A stretch of DNA of 64,000 nt from Diplonema japonicum (Eukaryota > Euglenozoa > Diplonemea > Diplonemida > Diplonemidae), in NCBI GenBank assembly GCA_964019335.1, contig OZ025674.1:1-64000 (forward strand). The letters run 5' to 3'. The position numbers and the translations under genes were made by a program. Position 1 is the stretch's first letter, and every line of letters begins with the position of its first letter. This document shows, one piece after another, positions 39,811 through 50,470 of the stretch. The notes beneath the pieces were generated by a model that did not search any database, was not told where the DNA came from, and saw nothing but the letters and a program-made list of their open reading frames with translations.

Positions 39811-41517
39811 TGCAAGGCTGGTTGAGCTACGCTCCCGCCTCACACGGGCCATCGAATCGTACCGTACTTGAACATTTTTAAATTTCTTGCCAGATGGCCG
39901 CGGAGAAATTAAAGTGCAGGCTGTGATGGACATTGCTCTGCGTTGTGCCTCTATCAGGGCATAGCGCCGAGTGTGCGTCTTTCCTGCGACTGGCTTCTCT
40001 TGTCGTTATTCTTTTTTTTTTTTATATCTTGCCGCCCTTCATCCCCATCCCCATCCCACTCTCCACCCCTCCCGGCCACCACGCTGTGCGTCATTTCATG
40101 CATAGTGCTGGCAACGGCGCACGTGGAGGGTTGGGTAGATCTCTCTTAGCTTTCCTTAATAAAACTCTACCTATTCCTTCCTTCATGTCTTCGTGTTGCA
40201 TAAGTGTCTGAAGGCACTGAGACGGCAGGCGGGCGGGAATAGCGTCCGGCAGTCGACCACTATGTTTGTTCTGTTCCTGTTCTGGTTTTGTATGCAGCCA
40301 CAGGCTGGCCCTATTTATTTTCATTCCTTTTCATTTTTCTTTTTTTCATTTTTTTCTGTTTCCATTTTACTTTTTCACCCCCACTGAACGTCGCGTCTCA
40401 GACTCTTACGATGGCATGTCTTGCGTCGACGAAGGGCGGCCGTGTCTTGCTTCCCTTCTTACTCGAGGACTTCTTTCCAGGTTTTTTTGTAAAGACCGAA
40501 AGCCTCGGCGTGGCACTTTAAAAGAGTTTGGGCGTTTCTCATTTTTATTTTATTTTTATTCTTACGCGGAACCGAATCAAGCACGCCGTGAGAATGGATC
40601 GAGTTTCTTTTCTTATTATCATCGCCCTGCCCTAGCACGCAGTGTACACTCGGCTGGCAAAGCAGCCCGATATCCTCATTTGGTCATTAGGTTTTAGGCA
40701 CCCCTTTGCGATAATGGATATGTTATTTCCCTTCCTCTTCTTTGCGACAGTGCTTTTAATGTAACTTATACTTCATAGGGCCTCCTAAAAGTTTTCTTTT
40801 TTTAAAAATTTTTTTTTCTCTTGCCGCGAACCGACAGCTGAGTTTCCGAGACCTTTTCTGGGCATGAACATTCCTTACATGAAGGTCATTTGGGCCACAC
40901 TTCAGAGAAGTTCATGGCGATGTTCCCTTTTTTTTTTTTCTTTCTTTTTTTTTTAAATAAGAATTCTTTCTGTTTTTTTCTTGCAGGTGTATTGGACTAC
41001 TCCAGGACCACCTCAATTATTTTCTAAAGTTATCTTTCGCTCTTTCTTATTTGTCAAAACCTGATACACAACACAGGTTCCTTTGGTCTTTCACGCTGGA
41101 GTGTTGTTCTATGTGGGTGTTTCTACAAATGGACCTTTCTTTTTATTATTATTTTTCTCTCGCTCTCTTTTTTTCCCCCCTCGCTAATGGGAAAAGAAAG
41201 GGCGGGAGAAAAGAAAAAGGAAACCAAAAAAAAAAAAGAAAAAAAAAAGAAAAAAAGAAAAAAAAAAAGAGTAAGAACGAATGAAACAAAAAAAAAAATA
41301 CACCTTCAATGACATTTTTTCTTTCTTTGTGCTTTGTGCATTTGCGTCGATGTGTCTTCTCAAAGGTCGCACATCAATGTTGACCCTCACCCTCACCCTC
41401 GCCCCCCTTTTCTCCACCCCCTTTCTCCTCCCCTCCCAACGCATGCAGTACGTGGTGTCAAATGCTTTTTAGTATCGGCTTCTACTTAGTGCGTTATCAC
41501 CATACTTAGATAATAAA
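39811..41517. other. Long gene-free, T-rich intergenic region
   Basis: About 1.7 kb of T-rich and mixed low-complexity sequence. The densest homopolymer blocks are at 40005-40025, 40330-40380, 40930-40955 and 41225-41275. A short frame at 40411-40521 (36 codons, MACLASTKGGRVLLPFLLED onward) has no supporting feature beyond an ATG and I do not call it. No RNA gene recognised. It is long enough to hold an unannotated ncRNA. Confidence 0.5.
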
Positions 41518-44500
41518 ATGTGCAGTGCGCACTTGATTGCGGCCGTGCTCCTCTTGCATGTGTTCACGTGCCGAGGGGACGACGAGCTACCTGTTCTGAA
41601 CGGGCTACTGGCTAGCAAGGTCTTCAATTTCAGCACTACACTGAGTGTCAAGGGCGTGACGGCAGAGGTGGCCGGCAACATAAGTAGCATCTACCTCCCC
41701 AAGGAGGGCCTCCGCGTAGTGCGGAGTGGGGACCACCTAAACCTCCTCCTCAACTTGAACTTGCACAGTTATGTCGCCTATCGCGTGAAGGAAGGGAAGT
41801 ACCTCGGGGAGAAGGGTACCGCCAACCTGACGGCCGAGCTGCAGTACACCGCAACATTGGACACGAGCAACAGAACAGATGTCAAGTACGAAAGCTGCAA
41901 AGCACACTTGAAACTCCCCGAATTTAAACTGACAGGCATGGCCGAGCTGCTACGCCTTGAGATTCTGGAGTACCTGAAAATAGAGATCCCGAAGGAGCTG
42001 TGCAAAGCCGAAGTCCCCTCTTTACTTTCCAGCAGCATTTCAAAGGAACTGGACAGCCTCGACGCCTTCAGCGTGATGCCCCTTCCGAACGTCGAACAGG
42101 TTAACAGAGATCAGGAAGCGCAGTTCGCACACCGCGGGTTGCTGCAGTACAACAAAAGCGCACTCGTGACGATCAACCGTGTCCTGCAGTCGGTGTTTGA
42201 CGTGCATGTGCCTGGCACGCCCTTGACTGCACTGGGAACTGTTTTGGACGAGCAAGACATCTGGGAGCCGTACTTCCCCAACCAGCCACAAGGGTTCCCC
42301 TCTTCGTTGAGCATTGGCCTGCATGATAGTTACACTAAGGGGGACCTCACTGTTGACATGCTGTATCTCTCCATAGAGGGTTTGGACACTGTGGGGGGCC
42401 TCACGCTTGACCCCCTCACTGCGAACAGCATACTGTTCAACGTCAACTTCACAGAGGTCAACATCAGCATCGCTGCCAACGTGAGCATCGGGCAGGCACA
42501 CAGTGTAGTTACCTTCGAAGTCAGCAAGCTGCGTGACTTCGGCATACTTGCCTCTGTTCTCATGCCTGTTAGCGCTCAGAGGATGGGTGCCATGTCTCTG
42601 ATGGATCTGGTGTCAAAGGACATCGGCTGCGTGCTCTATCCACTTGTTGCTTTCAACATCACTGCGCTTTCCGTGTCGCCTTCGAGTATATCTGCAATCA
42701 AAGAGCAGGGCCTCTTACAGGGTGAACTACAGCCGAGCATCAACACACTGCTGGCTACAATGCTGGGAACCTTCACACCTGATGTTTTCGAGGCCCTGCC
42801 TGCCATCTTCCAGTACAAGCTCCTCCCAGCTATCAACAGAGAGGCCATGGCCCTCCTATCCCCGTATTTGAATGCAACCGCCAACCCGTGCAAGAAGGAA
42901 GCAACACACAACATCAAGGAAGGCCTCGTATCGCTGAACAGCAGCACGGCCCTGAATGCCCTGCAGTGGGTCTTCAACGACTTCATCGGCGTCACAAACC
43001 AAATCAACCTCAACAACATCACACACGCGCTCATGGATGGCGCAGCGAACCTATCCTCGAGCATGGGGGCCCGTGTGCTTGAGTTCAGTGTTAACGTGTC
43101 CAACATCTCTGTAGGCGGTCTTGACACTTTCACGACTCTGGATCTGTTGACAGCCAAAACTGACTATACAATGCAGAATGCACTAAAGTTCAGCCCCAGG
43201 TTGGGGTTTGACCTCGCTTTAGACTTCAGTGCTATGGCACAGCAGCCCTTCTCGGGACTCGTGCACATGGACGTGTATCTGCCTGGCTTCTTTGTCAACG
43301 TCACGACGATGACGAAAGTGGTCAAGTCTCTTCTTGGTGGTGTGCCAGTTGGCAAAGTTGTGTCACCCTCCTGCCTGCTCTCGACGCTTGCCCCAGAGGG
43401 CCTTGCTGTGCCTGCCTTCAATGGCAGCGTCGACAAGGTGCTTGTAACGCTGACGATTTTGGAGCAGCAGGGTCTGCCTATGCTGCAGCAGTTCGAGGCC
43501 GATCTCCTGAAGCCTGAAGCCATTGAACAACTCACGAATTCACTGAACGTCTTCCTCAACCACGACATGAACGTAATCATGAACAGGAATGCCACCACAC
43601 AGCAGCTCAACAACATAGCCGCAAAGAGCTCGTGTGCCGAGGAGCCACACACCCCGAGTCCCACTGCGGCCGACAAGGTTGTACTGACGCAGACAGACTG
43701 CTACATCATGGTGTTCGGGACGGTGAGTGTCTTTGCTTTCATGCTGCTTGTCATCTACGTGTACCGCAGGCACAAGAACGAAAAGGGCAACGAGGCCACC
43801 CCGCTGATGTCGGTGAACGAAGAAGAAAAACATGTCACGCCATCGCTCATGATGCACCCTTCAATTCCCGTTTATGTGAGGTACGGGATGCCTGTCCTCT
43901 TGTGCTGTATCATATGCCTGTTCTTCGCTGGGAATATAGGGCTTGGTGCAAGGGTTCGTGCGACGACTCACCTCGCAGGCAACGAGGTGCAGCTGGACGA
44001 CGTCTTCTCATACGACCTTGTGTCCACCATTAGCGACATGTGGAACGGCGATGCGTACCTGCTGTCCGTGCTCATTGCCTCCTTCAGCGGGATCTGGCCG
44101 TATATCAAACTCCTGTTCTTGCTGTTCACATGGTGCTCGCCTTCTTCCGTGCTGTCGACCCCCACCAGGGGGTACATCTTACGTGTCATTGACATCTTGG
44201 GCAAGTGGTCCCTTATTGACGACTTCATGATAGTTATTTTAATGGTCGCCTTCAGGTTGCACTTTAAGTCTCCCGAAGACTGGACATTCATGCCTGAGGG
44301 ATTCCTTGGCCTGGATTTGTACGTGGTCCCTCGCTTCGGGATGTATGCGTTCCTGAGTGCAGCCATCAGCACGCTGGTGCTGAATCACGTGCAAATCGCC
44401 TACCACCGCAGTGCCATGGAGCACGACCAGGGCTTCGAGAAGGGCTGGTTTGAGTTGGGTGCGAACGACAATACAAAGCGAGTGTTGTGTCTTTTCACCG

Positions 44501-45234
44501 ACGACTGCCAGGCAGACAACACCAACAACAAAAAAGGGAACCGTGTCACCTTCACGCGCAAGGTCACAGCATGGGGTATCACCTTCTTGTTGGTCTTCAC
44601 CATTGCGCTCTTGGTGTGGGGTTGCACCGTTGACGCCTTTAGGTTTGAATTCGAGGGCTTGGCGGCGTATGCCCTTGACATCACGAGCCCTGGCGCACAG
44701 ATGACACAGCATTCTGTGTTCAGCCTGACGTCGCTGATCAGCCAGGCCTCGACACCTGGAGACTACATTGGCTACGCGTATATCATGGTGACCTTTGTGA
44801 CCTTTTCCTTTTTCACACCTGTGCTGTCGATGTTGCTATTGATCCTTTTGTGGACTGCGCCCCTGAAGCTGAAACACCAGAAGATGCTGTTTTTTTTGAA
44901 CGAGATGGTCGCAGCGTGGTCAGCGATAGAGGTCTTCATTCTGGCGCTTATGGCGTCGCTGTTTGAGTTGCCACAGTTTGCGCAGTTCATGATCGGGCAC
45001 AAGTGTGATGTGATCAATGACTACACCCGTGCCCTGATGGGACCCTTAGACCTTAACAACAGCAAGTGTTTTGACGTGTCCTCCACGCTGCTTGACGGGT
45101 GCTGGCTGCTCTTCTCTGCAGCTATTCTCTCGAACTTCACATTCCAGGTCACATGGTACGCAGCTGAGCACATGATCAAGAAAGTGGAGCGCCATACAAC
45201 TGATGAGGAGGTGCAGGTCAACGGAGAGCCTTGA
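41518..45234 (+). CDS. TULIP-like ectodomain fused to a PqiA/LetA-like membrane domain
   Basis: 1,238 residues, no intron. Residues 1-20 are a signal peptide (HLIAAVLLLHVFTC). Residues about 25-720 are a luminal or extracellular region with many NxS/T sites and alternating amphipathic strands (FNFSTTLSVKGVTAEVAGNI, LNLLLNLNLHSYVAY) that looks like BPI/TULIP lipid-binding domains. From about 727 there are nine hydrophobic helices. Two matching halves carry the PqiA signature of Trp, an acidic residue and Phe (GKWSLIDDFMIVILMVAF at about 895, AAWSAIEVFILALMASL at about 1132), each near a Pro/Lys-rich partner helix (WPYIKLLFLLF; FFTPVLSMLLLILLW). Bacterial PqiA/LetA work with MCE proteins in lipid transport between membranes. 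A lipid-transfer role here is inferred. Confidence 0.7.
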   Translation: MCSAHLIAAVLLLHVFTCRGDDELPVLNGLLASKVFNFSTTLSVKGVTAEVAGNISSIYLPKEGLRVVRSGDHLNLLLNLNLHSYVAYRVKEGKYLGEKGTANLTAELQYTATLDTSNRTDVKYESCKAHLKLPEFKLTGMAELLRLEILEYLKIEIPKELCKAEVPSLLSSSISKELDSLDAFSVMPLPNVEQVNRDQEAQFAHRGLLQYNKSALVTINRVLQSVFDVHVPGTPLTALGTVLDEQDIWEPYFPNQPQGFPSSLSIGLHDSYTKGDLTVDMLYLSIEGLDTVGGLTLDPLTANSILFNVNFTEVNISIAANVSIGQAHSVVTFEVSKLRDFGILASVLMPVSAQRMGAMSLMDLVSKDIGCVLYPLVAFNITALSVSPSSISAIKEQGLLQGELQPSINTLLATMLGTFTPDVFEALPAIFQYKLLPAINREAMALLSPYLNATANPCKKEATHNIKEGLVSLNSSTALNALQWVFNDFIGVTNQINLNNITHALMDGAANLSSSMGARVLEFSVNVSNISVGGLDTFTTLDLLTAKTDYTMQNALKFSPRLGFDLALDFSAMAQQPFSGLVHMDVYLPGFFVNVTTMTKVVKSLLGGVPVGKVVSPSCLLSTLAPEGLAVPAFNGSVDKVLVTLTILEQQGLPMLQQFEADLLKPEAIEQLTNSLNVFLNHDMNVIMNRNATTQQLNNIAAKSSCAEEPHTPSPTAADKVVLTQTDCYIMVFGTVSVFAFMLLVIYVYRRHKNEKGNEATPLMSVNEEEKHVTPSLMMHPSIPVYVRYGMPVLLCCIICLFFAGNIGLGARVRATTHLAGNEVQLDDVFSYDLVSTISDMWNGDAYLLSVLIASFSGIWPYIKLLFLLFTWCSPSSVLSTPTRGYILRVIDILGKWSLIDDFMIVILMVAFRLHFKSPEDWTFMPEGFLGLDLYVVPRFGMYAFLSAAISTLVLNHVQIAYHRSAMEHDQGFEKGWFELGANDNTKRVLCLFTDDCQADNTNNKKGNRVTFTRKVTAWGITFLLVFTIALLVWGCTVDAFRFEFEGLAAYALDITSPGAQMTQHSVFSLTSLISQASTPGDYIGYAYIMVTFVTFSFFTPVLSMLLLILLWTAPLKLKHQKMLFFLNEMVAAWSAIEVFILALMASLFELPQFAQFMIGHKCDVINDYTRALMGPLDLNNSKCFDVSSTLLDGCWLLFSAAILSNFTFQVTWYAAEHMIKKVERHTTDEEVQVNGEP

Positions 45235-45889
45235 CTCTATTAACGTTTCCCCTTTAAGGTTTGAGTGATCGCACTGAAAAAAAAAATATCGATTTCCTCT
45301 TTTTCTTTCTTTATTTGATGGGTCGGTGCTAACACGTCACCCCTATCATTGTAATTCCTTTTTTTTCCTTTTTTCTGCATTGTCTTCAGACACACTTTAG
45401 AACGTTATTTCTTCCTCAAAATAAATTGACTTATACGAGCTTTCCCCAGCTTTTCTACGGGAAATTTACCTCTTTTGTTGCCCGACTTCTGGCCAAGGGA
45501 GTTTACTATGTCTTCTTCTTCTTCTTTGTTTTTTTTTTTTACACAGTTTGTTGTTCTTTCAACATGCCCCGCCTTGTCCTCTATCTATTCCCCTAATGTG
45601 ATTGGGTTATTGTAACACCCTCGTTGTGAGTTTAAGTTTCTTCCCCCCTCTTTTTTTCTTTGTATCTATCTGCCGTCGGTTTCCCTTTGCCCCATTTGGC
45701 TTCATGCTCGGGGCATAGTTAGCCGGCGTTCCCCGCTAGCGGAATAGGTCCATACCTGTTCACTGGCTCTATTAGCTCTGCCCTCTTCCCACGGCTCCAT
45801 GCTCTTATGGGAATCTAACCTGCAGGTGTATAATATTTTTGTGTGTTTCACGACATGCCCCTTTTGTAGCCTTCTCCAGCAGAAACAAG
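45235..45889. other. Pyrimidine-rich intergenic region
   Basis: It has T/C tracts (45295-45310, 45360-45375, 45515-45540, 45640-45662). Antisense frames here are short. No gene supported. CTCCAG at 45875-45880 lies just before the next start codon, as expected for a splice acceptor. Confidence 0.5.
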
Positions 45890-46819
45890 ATGTTGCGCAA
45901 CAGACTGACCAAGCAGCCACAGCAGCCATTGGTTGAGGAGCAGGATGACGGCAGTGACGAAGGCGAGGCGTTGCTGGGGGAGAGGCGCGAGAAGGCCCCT
46001 GGGGGGAAGAACAACTTGGTAGCAAAGGCAGGGCGGCTCTTCATGGACCTGCTTTACGCCATAACTGACATCATACCAGGCATAAACCTGGTGGGTGATG
46101 TACCGGTGCCCGAGCGCTTGTGGGCATTCAAGGCATATGTGTCACAAGCGTACACAGTTGATAACGATGATCACTTTGAGCTGCTGAAGTCACTGTGGCA
46201 AGTGTGCGCAGATAGCAAGGGCGAGGACTACGGCGACCTCACCAGGGAATGCGTGGTGTCAGAGACGTGGAAGAAGTTCGGTTTCCAGGGGACCGACCCC
46301 GGTACGGACTTCCGCGGCGGAGGCGTATTCTCGCTCAAGAACCTCATCTTCTTCGCCAATTACGATCCTGAACTCTTCGCACGGTTGCTGTCGCAGCCCT
46401 CATCGCTGCACTCCATCCCGTTCGCCATCGCAGGCATCAACATCACAATGATGCTGTTGCATCTCTTGCAGTTCGTGACTGCAAAAACATGCTTTTCAAC
46501 AGCGCACAACAACAGCAGCACCACGAAGCTAGCAAAGAAGCACATCTTGAACTACATGCTCGACGAGAGTGCCGATGCGTCCACCGACGAGGAGATCCAA
46601 GAGGCCTGTGCTCGTGTCTTCAACAAGGTCTATGCTGGCACCTTTAAAATCCTATTTGTGCAGTGGGAGGCGGAGCCCTCACCGAACATCATGCAGTTCA
46701 ACAGCGTCCTCCTCAAGGTATCCCTTCTTGCAATGCACACACAAACACAGACGAAATCCATTCTTGAAGATAAGCTGCGCAGCGCTAATACCTTGCAACA
46801 ATTTACGGAAGGTGTTTGA
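45890..46819 (+). CDS. ELMO-domain protein
   Basis: Hallmarks of the ELMO/CED-12 domain lie at about 90-200: LLKSLWQVCADS, WKKFGFQGTDPGTDFRGGGV (the diagnostic GFQGxxPxTDFRG box), LKNLIFFA and IPFAIAGINITMMLL. ELMOD proteins act as GTPase-activating proteins for Arl2/Arf-type GTPases, with an Arg in the WxxxGFQG region; no Arg is obvious just before this box, so activity is uncertain. A 33-nt segment (46718-46750, GTATCC to ACACAG) matches the local intron pattern and keeps the frame open either way: 298 residues if spliced, 309 if not. The N-terminus is acidic and Gln/Lys-rich. It may link to flagellar or membrane traffic. Confidence 0.85.
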   Translation: MLRNRLTKQPQQPLVEEQDDGSDEGEALLGERREKAPGGKNNLVAKAGRLFMDLLYAITDIIPGINLVGDVPVPERLWAFKAYVSQAYTVDNDDHFELLKSLWQVCADSKGEDYGDLTRECVVSETWKKFGFQGTDPGTDFRGGGVFSLKNLIFFANYDPELFARLLSQPSSLHSIPFAIAGINITMMLLHLLQFVTAKTCFSTAHNNSSTTKLAKKHILNYMLDESADASTDEEIQEACARVFNKVYAGTFKILFVQWEAEPSPNIMQFNSVLLKVSLLAMHTQTQTKSILEDKLRSANTLQQFTEGV

Positions 46820-47029
46820 ACATTATAGACCCTGCCACGCCATAAGCGCTACTGCATTTTTTGTAATATATTTTACTTATATCTTCGTGACAGAGGCACT
46901 AGCCTGTTGCCGCAGTGTACAGAATCTTGCCTCCACGATCCAAAATCTAGCCTATTGCCACAGTGTACCTTGCCTTCACAGACCTGTCGCCGGGCCAGTG
47001 TTCTTTTTTGAAAATCTGTCACAGGGCAA

Positions 47030-47964
47030 ATGTTGGGCGAAGTAAACAGGACAGCCCGGTATACTAAACATGAGGTGAGCCTTGAGCTTGATCTTCTTGG
47101 AGGTGATTTGTACGTAGATGTGGACGACGACGAGAAGCAGAACGCGAGGAACATAGCAGTGGGTGCAATTAGCACCTTTGTATTAGGGCAGGTTGTGGGG
47201 TTGTGGGTGGTGTTCACACGACAGAACAGCATGACACACATGCTTTTTATAGAGCATAGATATGACATTCCTGCTATTTTCGTGTTGTTGGTAATATGCA
47301 CTGATCTGCTATATTACAAAGTAGCCACCTCCGACCCGGGGCGGCTCCCACGATGCGTCGACGAGGCCGATACACAGGTTGCTCAAATAACAAGCAACTA
47401 CCCTGACGAGCTGCGTGAGATGCAATGGTGTAAATATTGCAAGATGATCAAACTCCTTCGCGCAAAACACTGCCACCAGTGCGGCCAATGCGTTGCGAAA
47501 TACGACCATCATTGCTACTGGATCCACAACTGCGTGGGTGCCAACAACCACTGTCTTTTCTGGTGGCTGCTTGTAATGATACTTATCAGCATGACGTGGG
47601 GCAACATGCTAGTCTGGGCTTCATATGTCCCGAACACACGACTACGCCCCGAAGGGGGGAGGAATATCATGCCAACAGTGGCGAGCCTGCTAGGGTATGC
47701 CATGATGAAGGGAGATTGACACTTCACAACAGGATCCCAATGTGGATGTTCGTCTTCGTCGTGTTCATGTGCCACACGGTACTGGCTGTCTTTAACTCCA
47801 CCACATGGGAATGTGTCAAGCGTCACAAGATACCGTACCTCAAATCCCTCCCCAACGAGGCCAACCCGTGGGACAAGGGCGTGTGGACAAATCTGAAAAC
47901 ATTCTGCTGTGCGACAACGACTGATTGGCGTCTACCGCCTGAATACCAAACTTTCTGGGTGTAG
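47030..47964 (+). CDS. DHHC palmitoyltransferase, two exons
   Basis: 298 residues after removing a 38-nt intron (47695-47732, GTATGC to ACAACAG). Four transmembrane helices: two before the catalytic domain (VGAISTFVLGQVVGLWVVF, IPAIFVLLVICTDLLYY) and two after (LFWWLLVMILISMTWGNML, MFVFVVFMCHTVLAVF). The Cys-rich domain reads WCKYCKMIKLLRAKHCHQCG, then KYDHHCYWIHNCVG with the DHHC active site. The second exon supplies the TTxE box (NSTTWE) and a conserved C-terminus. It S-acylates membrane proteins and could act on proteins such as the MGCGGS one at 29521, though no direct link is shown. Unspliced it would stop at TGA 47719, before the last helix. Confidence 0.92.
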
Positions 47965-48004
47965 CTTAAGGTTCTTTGCATTCCTTTGACGCATGCACCA
48001 CAGG

Positions 48005-48922
48005 ATGCGACACGCACTGCTGTTTGGATGTCTTGTGCTCGGTGCGGGGATCTACATGCAGTACGGCAAACATGAAGAGCCTGCTACTTTCCACATCACT
48101 ACGGTGAACGTGCTGTTCGAGCGTTACTACGCAAAGTACTGCAAGGGAGGGAAGGTGTCGCTGGAGGAGAGGACAAGGATGTTTTCGGAATGGCTGGAGG
48201 GGGGAACGCTCGGGGGTGAGGAAGAGGGGGCAGACGTTGTGGCGCTGCAAGAGTGGCCGTACGGGGACGAGCAGGGAGAGCAGTGGGGGAGGGTGATGGA
48301 GAGGGCTGCTGTTGGGAGCGGGTACAAGGTGGTGACGCAGGAGGAGCCTGGGGAGGGGACAGTGAAGGCGGACGGGCTGCTGTTCCTGGTGAAGGGGGAG
48401 AGGTGGGATGTGATCGGGGCGAAGGTGAGGCGGTTCACGCGAGGGAAGGGGTCGAAAAGGTACGCGGTGGTGCTTCTGCGGGAGAAAGGGGAGGGAAAGA
48501 GAGTGGTGGGGGTGGTGGGGGGACACGCGCCCTTCGGGAGGGGCCTCAGCGACAGTTGTAGCCACATACGAGAGATGTTCGAGGGAGTGGACGGGGGGCT
48601 CACCCCTTACTGGATCGGGGTCGGGGACTGGAACGTCGAGGCGAAGGGTCCCGAGAAGCACCGCAGGTTCTTGGCGGAGGCACTTCCACCCTTCTGGTTG
48701 GACCACACGAAGGACCTCGAGACCGCGACCTGCGCCGCGGACCACGGCCCCGCAAAGTACGACTACATCGTGTCTTCCCCAGGGTTCTCCCTCCAACAGC
48801 CCGTCGTCGCCACCCCTCCAACCACAGAGACCCTCCTCCACCATAAGCCCCCTCCCCACCACTCCCCAGCCTGGTTCTCCGACCACCTCGCCCTCTCAGC
48901 GAGGATGCTTTTCAAAGATTGA
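48005..48922 (+). CDS. Endonuclease/exonuclease/phosphatase family protein, copy 2, membrane-anchored
   Basis: 305 residues from the ATG one base after CACCACAG; an earlier in-frame ATG at 47993 would add four. Residues 3-20 are hydrophobic (ALLFGCLVLGAGIYM) and act as a signal anchor or signal peptide. The rest is identical to the gene at 20723 from TFHITTVNV to the end, with the same EEP motifs (ALQEW, GDWNVEA, SDHLALSA). The two copies therefore differ only in targeting. I judge this copy the ancestral locus: its downstream neighbour is an intact gene here but only a remnant beside the other copy. GC content is much higher than in flanking genes. Confidence 0.85.
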   Translation: MRHALLFGCLVLGAGIYMQYGKHEEPATFHITTVNVLFERYYAKYCKGGKVSLEERTRMFSEWLEGGTLGGEEEGADVVALQEWPYGDEQGEQWGRVMERAAVGSGYKVVTQEEPGEGTVKADGLLFLVKGERWDVIGAKVRRFTRGKGSKRYAVVLLREKGEGKRVVGVVGGHAPFGRGLSDSCSHIREMFEGVDGGLTPYWIGVGDWNVEAKGPEKHRRFLAEALPPFWLDHTKDLETATCAADHGPAKYDYIVSSPGFSLQQPVVATPPTTETLLHHKPPPHHSPAWFSDHLALSARMLFKD

Positions 48923-49088
48923 TCCGCTCCCCAAAAAAGTCAAAGTCCTAATTCTGGGTCACACACACACACCTTTTCTCCCACCCGCTGGTTTCCAAGT
49001 GCTCTAACTCCTTTCTTTTTTCATCTAAGTTACCCCTTTTATGATTTGTGTTGCTTTTTTGTTCGTTGTGTGCAACACTGCTGCAGGA

Positions 49089-50313
49089 ATGTCGGACACA
49101 AACACAAAATGGAAGGTAGGGGCTGGTGTGGCGCTGCTGGGCACGCTGTTGGTATGTAGGTACAAGTATCATGACAATGCGCAGATGGGGTCACTTGCCT
49201 ACAACCTGGGTAGCTTGAACCAGGATGTACACGATCAGAGGATAATTGGAGCCGAAAGCCAGCAGCGTGAGGTACACAAGTGGGGGGAGTGAAATCAACA
49301 CATAAACAGAACTTACACAAGCGGATTGACATCTGTCAGGAAAAGTTGAAGGCGATCAAAAGCAAGAACCAGCAGCAGGTGCGAGAGACCCTTACCAAGG
49401 AGACTGAAACGCTGTTGAAAGAGAAAGAATTGCTGGAGACTGTGATGAATGACTACAAGGATGTTGTTGATCTATGTGAGGCAAACCTGAAGGAGCAAGA
49501 GGACTCCAGGGCAGGGCTCCCAAAGCAGGAGGAAGTAATTAAACAGTTGGAGTACGAGAACGAACAAATGCGGAATTCTCTGTCAAGTATGCCTGAGAGG
49601 TCTCAACAAACACCACAGGTGTGAACACCACGAAAGAGGAGAGCAGGAAAGCGCTCCGAACTAGAGTCCGAGCGCTAAGGCTGGAGAACGAGCAACTCCG
49701 AAAAATGAAACAAGACAAAGAAGAACGCGACGAACAGAAAGTGGTGCTTGAAGCAAGGATGACGAAGGAGCGCGAAGAGCTACAGGACCACGATTACGGG
49801 CTTGGGCAGAAGGGTGACGAGGATGATACAGGGCGTCTCAGAAAACTGAAGACGGAGCTGTCCTCCCTGCAGGGCGTTAAGAACCACGATCAGATCCTAG
49901 CAGAGCAGGTATGCAGAAGGACCGCAACAACGCACACAGACCGAGCAAGAAGACCCAGACGCGTTCACCGAAAGTTCAAGAGAAAGGAGAAGGCCGAGGA
50001 GGAGGGAGAGGAGAGAGAGGAGAGATGATTATGATCACTCTCGACACCCTGCCCGTGACGACGAGACAGAGGTGGAAGGAAGGGCCAAGACGCCTCGCAG
50101 GAGGCGTAACATAGATGCGGACATTGATGAGGAACACGATGACAGTCTTGTGCAGAGGAGGCGGCAGAGACAACGGAGACAGAGGAAAAGCTCTGATTAC
50201 GGTGAGGTATGCTGCTGCTGGGTGCTCGTATGCGACACACACAGAGCGAAGAAGAGGACCCTGACATGACCGACCGCCCGCCTCGCAGGAGGACCCGTAG
50301 AGACAGTTGGTAA
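49089..50313 (+). CDS. Membrane-anchored coiled-coil protein, five exons
   Basis: 361 residues from exons 49089-49271, 49310-49586, 49619-49908, 49940-50206 and 50245-50313. The four introns are 38, 32, 31 and 38 nt: three begin GTATGC and one GTACAC, and all end ACAG. Every junction keeps the frame. A single hydrophobic helix lies at residues 9-25 (VGAGVALLGTLLVC). A long coiled coil follows (about 60-210, with EKELLETVMNDYKDVVDLCE), then an Arg-rich, Glu-rich low-complexity C-terminus (RRRRNIDADIDEEHDDS) ending RRDSW. No family recognised; a cytoskeletal linker is possible. Part of its first exon is the source of the remnant at 21635-21668. Confidence 0.75.
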
Positions 50314-50470
50314 CTTTGGAGCAACGCTCCACCCCATCTTTATATATTTCTAAGTGTTTTATTTGTATTTTCCTGCAAACCCAGCACCCCCCAAAAAAAA
50401 TAAAAATAAAAAAAATTAATTTGCCCCTTCCTTATCCTTTTTTTTCTCTTTTTAGCTGCGAAAACAAAAG

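Noticed and set aside
40411-40521. 36-codon frame starting at 40411
   Set aside because: No acceptor-like AG at the start codon, no domain and low-complexity surroundings; not enough to call a gene.
47030-47719. DHHC gene ending at the TGA at 47719
   Set aside because: It would lose the last membrane helix and the TTxE box, which are present in frame after a 38-nt consensus intron.
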